Of a stretch of DNA of 10,640 nucleotides, positions 1-5,894 are shown piece by piece (position 1 is the stretch's first letter; each line of letters opens with the position of its first letter). The notes under the pieces are model-generated. The model worked only from the letters and a program-made list of their open reading frames with translations. It was not told the DNA's origin and did not search any database. The translations under genes were made by a program, and so were the position numbers. Origin of the DNA: Firmicutes bacterium UBA3738 (lineage in GTDB: Bacteria > Bacillota > Clostridia > Peptostreptococcales > Anaerovoracaceae); assembly GCA_002372505.1 (NCBI GenBank), contig DFGY01000129.1, positions 1 through 10,640 on the forward strand, in the 5' to 3' direction.

Positions 1-75
1 ATAATGGAATTGTCCAGAAACCAATAACCAAGGGGGATTTATGCCATGTCCATTATATCACAGAACAACACAAAA
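1..75 (+). mobile_element. 5' end remnant of an IS4-family insertion sequence
   Basis: This stretch closely resembles the promoter-to-start-codon region of the IS remnant at 5296-5370. Both share ATAATxGAATTG, then CCA-AAACCAA, a GGGGG ribosome-binding site, an ATGC start region, TCCA, and CACAGAA in the same order with small indels. No transposase reading frame follows: the frame from ATG 41 stops after 25 codons and the one from ATG 46 after 11. I therefore read it as a decayed 5' fragment of a related IS, in the same orientation as the right-hand copy. The upstream half of its promoter lies outside the window. The assignment rests only on this internal match. Confidence 0.5.
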
Positions 76-120
76 GCGTGATGTTCTTAACGGAGAAAAT
101 GAAAACCGAATAGGATAAGA

Positions 121-155
121 AAGACGGTAATGTAGTTATACTATGTTACCGTCTT
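121..155. other. 15-bp hairpin upstream of the controller gene
   Basis: AAGACGGTAA (121-130) pairs with TTACCGTCTT (146-155). The stem extends inward by five pairs, two of them G-T wobbles, to a TTATA loop (136-140). Only a short T-run follows, so it is a weak intrinsic terminator at best. It may end read-through from outside the window, or be a structural relic of the IS end. Confidence 0.4.
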
Positions 156-178
156 CTGATTTTCAACTTCGATAAAAA

Positions 179-202
179 CGAACCGAAAACGGTTCGGTTT
201 TT
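179..202 (+). terminator. Intrinsic terminator before the R-M cassette
   Basis: CGAACCG (179-185), loop AAAA, CGGTTCG (190-196), then G and TTTTT (198-202). The A-run 174-178 can pair with the T-run, so the signal may work in both directions. It lies 60 bp upstream of the controller gene start and would insulate the cassette from upstream transcription. Confidence 0.6.
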
Positions 203-261
203 AATGTAATTTTTATTATGATATAACAAGACGTTCCGTTTATAGTTCGGAGGTGGATAGC

Positions 262-507
262 TTGCAAAAAATCAAAGGATCCAAAGATTTTGGTTATCAC
301 TTGAAAATGCTTCGATTAGAAGCTGGACCTGGGGTAGCTGAACTTACTAGGTATATGCAATTATTGGGGTGTGATACCACCCGTGAGTGTTGGGTAAAAA
401 TTGAAGCCGGTAAACACAATGTATCACCTAAGCAACTCTGGGCATTCAAAAAAGCATTGAATATATCATATGACAAAATTTTTGAATTTGTGGAGGAGAA
501 AACATGA
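262..507 (+). CDS. XRE-family helix-turn-helix protein, candidate R-M controller
   Basis: An 81-aa protein that is almost entirely one lambda-repressor-like (XRE/Cro) DNA-binding domain. Residues 10-20 (FGYHLKMLRLE) resemble helix 1. The LLGCDTTR...VKIEAGK section (34-51) matches the recognition region of XRE proteins that carry LLGCD-ISR...ISKIEAGKR. KKALNISYDKIFEF forms the last helix. I chose TTG 262 as start because GGAGGTGG (249-256) sits 5-6 nt before it; an upstream in-frame GTG at 253 lies inside that ribosome-binding site. A -10-like TATAAC (222-227) is upstream without a convincing -35. The stop overlaps the next ATG by 4 nt (ATGA), so the two are probably translated together. Small XRE proteins beside restriction genes often act as controller (C) proteins that time nuclease expression; that role is inferred from position. 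No C-box was identified. Confidence 0.7.
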   Translation: MQKIKGSKDFGYHLKMLRLEAGPGVAELTRYMQLLGCDTTRECWVKIEAGKHNVSPKQLWAFKKALNISYDKIFEFVEEKT

Positions 508-1766
508 TAGAACACGTTGTAGCTATTTTGTATCATAAGATTCAAGACTCAGACTTTACAAATATGTATGGTATTAAAAAGCCCGCAAGCGGTGGTGGTC
601 AAACCTATATACAAGCAGCAGGGTACACGCGTCAAGAACTTGATAGAATGTTTTCGGACGCGCATGATATTTTTAACACACCTGAGTTTTGGGATAGTGA
701 TTCTATTTATCCAAGAAAAAGATATACATTTCATGCAACGGTTGTCGGTGGTGCGACCACTGCCGATATTGAGCTTGCACCAAGAACTGGAAGAAAAGAT
801 TATCGCATATCGAGACAGAACATTAAATATCGTCACCCTGCATGGCAGGCAAGCAACGGATTTCCTGAACCTAATCGAAATAGTATCGGTGAGTATATTT
901 ACGAAAAGAATTATCCTCATATAATTGACAATCTTTTTATTCTTGTTATAAAAACCGTTCGTGAAGATGATACTGCTCATTTTTATGCTACATATGTAGA
1001 TTCCGAAACTCTCCCCCTCACTTGGCCTTCAGGCGTTGGGTTGGAAGATATTTTTTCCAAGGGTAAACGTCAGGGAATCATCTTCTATGATGAACAATAT
1101 TTGCGTTTCGACAATGACAAAAATGCGCCATTTGCTATTGGTTCTGCTGCCGATATTGAAATTGGAAACGTCGTTTTGCCTGCTGATTTCAACGAAACTT
1201 CTGATGATGCTGTTGAATACGCTACTAAGGAAATCTCGCTTACTGTTGATGTTCCCAACATAACGATCACTAAAGTGGAAGCTCCTCAATTGAAGAAAAA
1301 GAAAACCCGTTCGGAAAGAAGAACGGGGACTAAAGATGTTGACTACGCTAGAAGGCACAAAAACCTCAAGAAGATTGGTGACCTTGGAGAGCTTTTAGCC
1401 ATTGAGGTAGAGAAAAGAAGACTTATTGCCGAAGGCAGACCTGATTTAGCAGATCGAATAGAACATGTTGCACGTACAATTGGCGATGGGTTAGGTTTTG
1501 ATATTTTGTCGTTTGAGCAAGTGGGAACAGATTATCGTGAAAAGTATATTGAAGTCAAATCAACGACCGGCGGAAAAAACAAGCCGTTTGATATTTCTGT
1601 TAATGAAGTTGAAGTATCTGAAGAAAAAGGACAACAATACACTGTTTACAGATTTTACGGACTAAGTAGTACCGCAAAAGAAATACGATATTATGAGTGT
1701 CGTGGTTCTATTAAAGAAAATTTTACTTTGGAAGCAATTGCTTTTAAGGCTTATTGCAAAGGATAA
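504..1766 (+). CDS. DUF3883 (NOV_C-like) protein, candidate restriction endonuclease
   Basis: A 420-aa protein. The last ~130 residues carry the DUF3883/NOV_C pattern: DLGELLAIEVEKRRL (from residue 293), GLGFDI (D333), then KYIEVKST with E350-V-K352. E296...D333...ExK fits a PD-(D/E)XK-type nuclease core, and to my knowledge this domain is placed in that superfamily. The N-terminal ~255 residues (GGGQTYIQ near residue 30, then a mostly beta-rich stretch) match nothing I can name and could be the DNA-recognition part. A basic linker (KKKKTRSERR, ~263-272) joins the two. ATG 504 overlaps the controller stop by 4 nt and GGAGGAGAA lies just upstream. Being coupled to an XRE protein and facing two DNA methyltransferases suggests the nuclease of an R-M system. 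An alternative is a different DUF3883 defence effector. Domain call fairly sure; enzyme role inferred. Confidence 0.75.
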   Translation: MIEHVVAILYHKIQDSDFTNMYGIKKPASGGGQTYIQAAGYTRQELDRMFSDAHDIFNTPEFWDSDSIYPRKRYTFHATVVGGATTADIELAPRTGRKDYRISRQNIKYRHPAWQASNGFPEPNRNSIGEYIYEKNYPHIIDNLFILVIKTVREDDTAHFYATYVDSETLPLTWPSGVGLEDIFSKGKRQGIIFYDEQYLRFDNDKNAPFAIGSAADIEIGNVVLPADFNETSDDAVEYATKEISLTVDVPNITITKVEAPQLKKKKTRSERRTGTKDVDYARRHKNLKKIGDLGELLAIEVEKRRLIAEGRPDLADRIEHVARTIGDGLGFDILSFEQVGTDYREKYIEVKSTTGGKNKPFDISVNEVEVSEEKGQQYTVYRFYGLSSTAKEIRYYECRGSIKENFTLEAIAFKAYCKG

Positions 1767-1801
1767 GAGAAAGCGTGGGTTACCCCACGCTTTCTCTTTT
1801 T
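1767..1801. terminator. Convergent terminator overlapping the D12 methyltransferase 3' end
   Basis: GAGAAAGCGTGGG (1767-1779) pairs perfectly with CCCACGCTTTCTC (1784-1796) around a 4-nt loop TTAC, followed by TTTTT (1797-1801) on the + strand. It ends the nuclease transcript one base after its stop codon. The right arm and loop are also the last codons and TAA stop of the convergent methyltransferase gene. On the - strand the hairpin is followed by TTATCCTTT, a weaker tract, so termination that way is likely less efficient. Confidence 0.85.
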
Positions 1802-2847
1802 GTCAGAATAATAATGAATTCATTGAATTTCTTCGAAAGATTACTATTGTTACTTCTGAATCTAGAATACTCAATCGTTCGATACGTGACTTTTCCAAAC
1901 GAAGAAAACAACTCTATCAATTCATCCAACGAAAGTAATCCATCTTCACTATAACTGATAATGAACTTGTTGCAATTCATCTCAGTAATTACTTTGGAAA
2001 AAGACTCTCGAATCTTTGTTTTAGTACAAAATTTAGAGTGCTGGTCCCACCAATCACGCAATCCGCTTTTTCCTATCGTTTCGGGGAAATCTCCTCGCGC
2101 AATGGTTTCTAAAATGTGATAATTAGCTGCGTATTGACGCTTCATATAAGGAGGATCAATGTAACATACATCTGCGGTTATAGTAGAAGCGATATCCTCT
2201 GCAAACCCTTGAATGACTATGTTCTGTGTATTTCCATCTTTAACAAATTGAATAGGTTTTAATACAATCGCTTCTAACGAATTTGCATTGAACTTAGACA
2301 GAAAATATCCATACGTTCCGGAAATATTTGCAACATCATTAACTGCCATAATCAAGGTGTGTTTTAGAACAGATTCTTCTTCTGATGTGATTAAATCATT
2401 TTCAATCCAGGTGTTGATTTGCTCTCTAATTGCATCGATTTTTTTTGCGTTTGAAGATGTAAAGTATTTTCTGCTAGGAGAACCGTTGCTCGGGGTTCCA
2501 TCTGGAGAAAACTCGTTAAAGAAATAGCTTTCTTTTTCAGGTAATGAATTCAAATACTCTAATACCGCCTCGTATCCGGACGATTCGGTATTCCCAATAT
2601 TTAAGTGTGTTTTGATCTTTTGAAAAGAAGGAGGTGCATCTAACAACAATTGTGTCACCAGGTGATGCTTGGAGTAAGTCATCATATCGGAAGCAATCAC
2701 ACGATATCCTTGTTTTCTCAAAGCGACAGATACGCTTCCTGTACCAGCCATTAAATCAACCACGGTTGCATTCAGAGGGGCTTCTTCTGCAAAAACATCC
2801 ATCAAAACCGGCAGCAATTTTGTCTTGTTTCCAATATACCTATACAT
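1780..2847 (-). CDS. D12-class N6-adenine DNA methyltransferase (Dam-like)
   Basis: A 355-aa S-adenosylmethionine-dependent DNA adenine methyltransferase. Motif X is RYIGNKTKLL (residues 3-12). Motif I, the AdoMet-binding loop, is VVDLMAGTGS (29-38). Catalytic motif IV is DPPY (231-234). The order X-I-target region-IV is typical of the D12 (alpha) class, which includes Dam and the FokI- and DpnII-type enzymes, and the length is normal for standalone members. ATG 2847 is preferred because GGAG lies 6 nt upstream; an in-frame TTG at 2859 would overlap that site. The gene overlaps the upstream methyltransferase by 8 nt (ATGTATAG), so translation is probably coupled. Its role is presumably to protect one strand of the target of the neighbouring nuclease. 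Its 3' end lies inside the shared terminator hairpin. The recognition sequence cannot be read from the protein. Confidence 0.92.
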   Translation of the reverse strand: MYRYIGNKTKLLPVLMDVFAEEAPLNATVVDLMAGTGSVSVALRKQGYRVIASDMMTYSKHHLVTQLLLDAPPSFQKIKTHLNIGNTESSGYEAVLEYLNSLPEKESYFFNEFSPDGTPSNGSPSRKYFTSSNAKKIDAIREQINTWIENDLITSEEESVLKHTLIMAVNDVANISGTYGYFLSKFNANSLEAIVLKPIQFVKDGNTQNIVIQGFAEDIASTITADVCYIDPPYMKRQYAANYHILETIARGDFPETIGKSGLRDWWDQHSKFCTKTKIRESFSKVITEMNCNKFIISYSEDGLLSLDELIELFSSFGKVTYRTIEYSRFRSNNSNLSKKFNEFIIILTKRESVG

Positions 2848-4519
2848 ACAGTTCTCCAATTGCTATTTTCATTTGATTAACCGCATTCAAGTCAGGAAGA
2901 TTATTAAGTTCATTCGTGATAAGACCTAATTCTTCTTGGCTTATATCATACAATTTCAAAACCAATTTCTCTATCTCCAAATCTAGTTGGCGAGAATAGT
3001 TGTTTTGGATTCTTTGTACTAATTGCGCGATTCTTTGGCAAACTTCCATATTAGAATCATCTGGCTTTCTAATAGGAAGCGAGAAGATGATATCCTTAGT
3101 TAAATACGGATGTGATTTCCATTCGTTTTCACCATATTCTTTGAGATAGTAATAATACATAACTCGTGAATTCAAAACACCTAAATAGTATTCAAGAGGT
3201 ACAAGATTGTCCTTTTGAATGTAGTTGCACGAATAGATTGTCTGACTTATATAGGTGCTTTCATAATCAATACAAGCATATATTCCCAACCCGGTTTTTC
3301 GTATCAGCACCTTGGGTGGATAATATAGCTCTGCGTTTTTATAATTGATGCCATCGACATTCGGCCGTATGTATCTAATACCGTCAAAACTATATCGATG
3401 TAAATTTTCACCAACATACATTGGAAGGTATCCCGGTTTGTTGGCCGTAGAAATAATCTCGAAGATATTCGATTGATCTACTACTGTGGTTTTACCACAA
3501 AACTGGCATGTTTTATATCCTGCCTCCAAGTGCTTTTTGGAGTAGCCTTGAACGGATCCACAGTGTTGACATTTGACCACAACTCCGGATTTGGAAATCT
3601 CTACACCTCTGCCAAAATGGAACAACGATTTCCAATCAATATGTTTGCTAGCGATTTTGTCCAACAAGAACTCTTCTTCTTCGCGAGCGTCTATATCGAA
3701 AATGTAGTTTTGATTATCCTCAAAACGTTTCTGCAACACACTGTGCTTTTTTTGGGCATACGACTCGAAGAGATCAAGAGAACCTGACAAAAAGCTCTTT
3801 CTATCGGCTGTATCTAGTCTATAACATTTGGTCGTACTATTTGATACAGGTGCACTGTTTTTTAAAATGATAATACTCGTTGCTCTGTTAACGTCTGGAA
3901 ATAGCTTTTCTCCTAAACGTGCAATAACTTTTATCTGAGTGTTTTTCACTAAGTGTTCTCTAAGCTTCTTGTTTTCTCCAGAAAAAAGAGAATCGGGTAT
4001 GATAAATGCTAACATACCGTCTTTGTTGGTTAGTTTTAAACACAACTCAATAAATAATACATAGCTATCATATTGCCCTGTGTAGAATTCATATCCAGCT
4101 TGGGAAAGCTCGGCTTTAGAGAAAACTTTCTCAGAACTCCATGGAGGGTTAGCGATTACAAAGGAAAGATTCTGTACTTGGTGACGCCAATAATTTTTTG
4201 CAGTTATTCTTTCTGATGGAATAATCGCATTCTTACACATAAATTGATATGCCGTATTAGTGAATACTTTTTTGTTTTGATCGACTACTGTTCTTTCAAT
4301 ATCCGTTCCTATGCAACAAATAGTCTGCTTGTGATAAAGGTTAAACTCACGAAAGAATTCCTTAAGCAGTATCCCTTCACCGCAAGCTGGATCCCAAACT
4401 GTCACAGGTTTATCGGAAGCCAATGTTTCTGCATCTGTCTCACTTAACAGCAACTTGGCCGTGAAATTTGCCAGCATTTGAGGTGTATACACAACTCCAT
4501 ACCCCTTCAATGGCATCAT
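2840..4519 (-). CDS. TaqI/Eco57I-class N6-adenine DNA methyltransferase with zinc ribbon
   Basis: A 559-aa AdoMet-dependent adenine methyltransferase. GVVYTPQMLANF (8-19) is motif X, VWDPACGEGILL (41-52) is motif I, and NPPW (124-127) is the catalytic motif IV. After the catalytic domain comes a zinc ribbon, C317-X2-C320 and C338-X2-C341, followed by a TaqI-C-like target-recognition region (NLHRYSFDGIRYIRP; LIRKTGLGIYACID; YYLGVLNSRVMYYYY). The protein starts almost at motif X and so lacks the N-terminal nuclease domain of ~1000-aa type IIG enzymes; it should be a methyltransferase only. AGGAGGTGA lies 7-9 nt before the ATG. The start overlaps the stop of the small upstream gene by 4 nt, and the end overlaps the D12 gene by 8 nt, giving one three-gene operon. 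A zinc ribbon between catalytic and recognition parts is not a standard feature of the class that I know of. Confidence 0.93.
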   Translation of the reverse strand: MMPLKGYGVVYTPQMLANFTAKLLLSETDAETLASDKPVTVWDPACGEGILLKEFFREFNLYHKQTICCIGTDIERTVVDQNKKVFTNTAYQFMCKNAIIPSERITAKNYWRHQVQNLSFVIANPPWSSEKVFSKAELSQAGYEFYTGQYDSYVLFIELCLKLTNKDGMLAFIIPDSLFSGENKKLREHLVKNTQIKVIARLGEKLFPDVNRATSIIILKNSAPVSNSTTKCYRLDTADRKSFLSGSLDLFESYAQKKHSVLQKRFEDNQNYIFDIDAREEEEFLLDKIASKHIDWKSLFHFGRGVEISKSGVVVKCQHCGSVQGYSKKHLEAGYKTCQFCGKTTVVDQSNIFEIISTANKPGYLPMYVGENLHRYSFDGIRYIRPNVDGINYKNAELYYPPKVLIRKTGLGIYACIDYESTYISQTIYSCNYIQKDNLVPLEYYLGVLNSRVMYYYYLKEYGENEWKSHPYLTKDIIFSLPIRKPDDSNMEVCQRIAQLVQRIQNNYSRQLDLEIEKLVLKLYDISQEELGLITNELNNLPDLNAVNQMKIAIGELYV

Positions 4520-4746
4520 TCTTCGTCACCTCCTGTAGCATAACATAAATCTATGCCCTGGCTTTTCAATCGAAGATACCTTTCATAGGAGATAATAACA
4601 ATTTGAGGCTTGTTTTGCTTATTAACGATAAGTACTTGGTCTTCATCTACCACTCTTTTGAACAGTCTGGCTGCCTGCCCTTTTTGAAAGGAGGTGATTC
4701 CTTCATATTCGGGGACAAGGATTTTAGATGTTTTATGTTTTGCCAT
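4516..4746 (-). CDS. Phd/YefM-like antitoxin-type DNA-binding protein
   Basis: A 76-aa protein resembling the N-terminal dimerisation/DNA-binding domain of Phd/YefM antitoxins: ITSFQKGQAARLFKRVV (17-33), VLIVNKQNKPQIVIIS (38-53), then YERYLRL. The tail after residue 60 is short and acidic (GGDEE). No toxin gene of the Doc, YoeB or RelE type is adjacent; the next gene, overlapping by 4 nt, is a DNA methyltransferase. CGGAGGT lies 4 nt before the ATG, and a good promoter sits just upstream. In known toxin-antitoxin systems this fold autorepresses its own promoter. The likely role here is a repressor that sets methyltransferase operon output, rather than part of a true toxin-antitoxin pair; this is inferred from context. 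Confidence 0.75.
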   Translation of the reverse strand: MAKHKTSKILVPEYEGITSFQKGQAARLFKRVVDEDQVLIVNKQNKPQIVIISYERYLRLKSQGIDLCYATGGDEE

Positions 4747-4791
4747 GCTGACCTCCGAGAAATTCTATTGCTCTATATCATATCATAAATC

Positions 4792-4820
4792 ATTATACCT
4801 ATCAAGTTAATCATTGTTAA
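4792..4820 (-). promoter_or_regulatory. Sigma-A-type promoter of the methyltransferase operon
   Basis: On the - strand, -35 TTAACA (4820-4815), a 17-bp spacer, and a perfect -10 TATAAT (4797-4792), about 45 bp before the Phd-like start. The -35/spacer area contains the near-palindrome TTAACAATGATTAA, and ATGAT repeats follow the -10; either could be a binding site for the Phd-like protein. Confidence 0.7.
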
Positions 4821-4828
4821 ATTAATAA

Positions 4829-5020
4829 CTATAAAAGTAATGACTTATTTGCAAAGTCGTATACTGTTCTCATCTTTCCTTGCACCTTATTCACCGCTTC
4901 TTGACAAAAGTTTCCTGCGTATGGTATGACAAAACTATCGACAGAGGTCGGCGAAAATTGAATAATAAGTTCCACGACAGTTACTACTGTCACCCTGTTG
5001 GTTGAAAAACAGCGACTCAC
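4829..5020 (-). CDS. Possible small hypothetical protein (63 aa)
   Basis: An open frame of 63 codons from GTG 5020, with GAGGAG (5036-5031) 10 nt upstream, ending in TAG just before the methyltransferase operon promoter. The product has a hydrophobic N-terminal half (VTVVTVVELIIQF) and a charged C-terminal half (VNKVQGKMRTVYDFANK). I recognise no family. It overlaps a 6-bp hairpin (GACAGT/ACTGTC, 4976-4991). It could be a real small gene, a decayed gene fragment, or chance. The intergenic stretch 4830-5340 holds no better candidate. Confidence 0.25.
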   Translation of the reverse strand: MSRCFSTNRVTVVTVVELIIQFSPTSVDSFVIPYAGNFCQEAVNKVQGKMRTVYDFANKSLLL

Positions 5021-5060
5021 ATAGCATCCACTCCTCATGAGCAATTACTTTTTGAGTTTT

Positions 5061-5155
5061 AAGACTCGTACATACATCGGCACGGAATATTTTTAAGCGA
5101 ACAATTGTATTCGCCTGTTTCTGTTTCCGTCTCGACGTATGTGCGAGTCTTTTTG
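5061..5155. other. 91-nt near-palindromic hairpin with T-tract (possible ncRNA, terminator or MITE)
   Basis: AAGACTCGTACATAC (5061-5075) pairs with GTATGTGCGAGTCTT (5137-5151) over 15 positions with one G-T wobble. After an A.C mismatch the stem continues as TCGG (5077-5080) with TCGA-side bases 5132-5135, then after a C.C mismatch as ACGGAA (5082-5087) with TTCCGT (5125-5130). The tip carries a second hairpin, GCGAA (5097-5101) with TTCGC (5110-5114). On the + strand TTT-G-TTTT follows, as in an intrinsic terminator, but no clear + strand gene precedes it. A structured RNA or a small inverted-repeat mobile element fits the symmetry equally well. Confidence 0.5.
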
Positions 5156-5217
5156 TTTTGTTCTCGCCTTGATTACATACGAAATTGAAAGGTGGAATGT
5201 AAGTGACTAAAACTTCC

Positions 5218-5234
5218 CACACCTAAAAGGTGTG
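5218..5234. repeat. Compact hairpin CACACCT-AAA-AGGTGTG
   Basis: A perfect 7-bp stem with a 3-nt loop, followed by TTGAAC and, 12 bp further on, TCAA. Small subterminal hairpins followed by such tetranucleotides occur at ends of IS200/IS605-type elements, so this may be the end of a lost element, but no tnpA or tnpB coding sequence remains nearby. It may instead mark the outer end of the IS4-type remnant that follows. Confidence 0.3.
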
Positions 5235-5291
5235 TTGAACCTTGAAAACTCAATAATGTAGGCAATTAAAAAAGCATAGAAGCTGTGCCTC

Positions 5292-5300
5292 TGGTATAAT
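5292..5300 (+). promoter_or_regulatory. Extended -10 promoter of the IS4-type remnant
   Basis: TGGTATAAT is a perfect extended -10 (TGnTATAAT), 38 bp before the transposase ATG at 5339. Just upstream, GCATAG-AAG-CTGTGC can form a small hairpin. A GGGGG ribosome-binding site (AAAGGGGG to 5332) follows. The same -10-to-RBS layout recurs at positions 1-36. Confidence 0.6.
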
Positions 5301-5338
5301 TGAATTGACCAAAACCAACCATACAAAGGGGGCTTACT

Positions 5339-5884
5339 ATGCAAAATCCAATTCTACCACAGAATCAGGACGGACAGTAACTATTTAATGCGATTTCTTC
5401 ATTTTTCCGCACATTCGGGATTGGAAACCTGCTCCGCAAATGTAATGCGCAGAAGGAAAAGGGTGTCCCTATACTGGATATCTTCAAGTATAAACTTTGT
5501 AATGTATTTTCCGACCGCAGCATGTATATGCAGCAGAAGACCGGTTCCTTCCATGAGACTTTCTCATAGAATACCTATTACCGCTTTCTTAACAACCCAA
5601 AGATAAACTGGCTGCGTTTTACCACCCTCTTATCCAAGAAGGTGGCTGATACCGTCGAACCGCTCACGAACGAGGACCGCGTCAATGCTTTTGTCGTTGA
5701 TGACAGCCTGTTTGAACTCACCAGCTGCAGGAAGACGGAACTCGGCTCCCGCGTATTCGATCATGTTTCCATGAAATATCGCAAAGGATACCGCCTTATG
5801 ACCCTAGGCTGGACTGATGGAAATACCTTTCTTCCGATAAAAAGCTGTCTTCTGGCATCCTCAAAAGCCAGCAACCTTATTACT
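5339..5884 (+). pseudogene. IS4-family transposase pseudogene (N-terminal part)
   Basis: One reading frame runs from ATG 5339 with in-frame stops TAA (5378-5380) and TAG (5567-5569), and no frameshift. The pieces read as an IS4-family DDE transposase: the start MQNPILPQNQDGQ; a section containing FNAISSFFRTFGIGNLLRK and VPILDIFKYKL; NTYYRFLNNPKINWLRFTTLLS; then VVDDSLFE, with the first catalytic Asp, and SRVFDHVSMKYRKGYRLMTL and GWTDGNTFLPI. Homology fades after LLASSKASNLI around 5880, so the C-terminal part with the other catalytic residues is missing. The frame stays open to 5950, but that stretch overlaps the relaxase gene and is not transposase-like. It is inactive as a transposase. The end at 5884 is approximate. 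Confidence 0.85.
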
Positions 5885-5894
5885 CCATTTATAA

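Noticed and set aside
2840..4519. Type IIG (fused restriction-methylation) enzyme
   Set aside because: At 559 aa with motif X at the very N-terminus, there is no room for the usual N-terminal nuclease domain.
1780..4746. Type I R-M system (HsdM/HsdS/HsdR)
   Set aside because: No specificity subunit with repeated recognition domains and no HsdR-type helicase in the cassette; the helicase at the right edge is of the SNF2 type on the conjugative backbone.
4516..4746. A complete type II toxin-antitoxin module
   Set aside because: No toxin-like frame lies next to the Phd-like gene; the downstream partner is plainly a DNA methyltransferase.
5061..5155. T-box or riboswitch leader
   Set aside because: No T-box sequence or other riboswitch core is visible, and no + strand gene that it would regulate follows except the dead transposase.
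4935..5222. A 95-codon frame on the - strand crossing the large hairpin
   Set aside because: It reads through both arms of a strong hairpin, has no ribosome-binding site at its start, and its product is unlike a folded protein.
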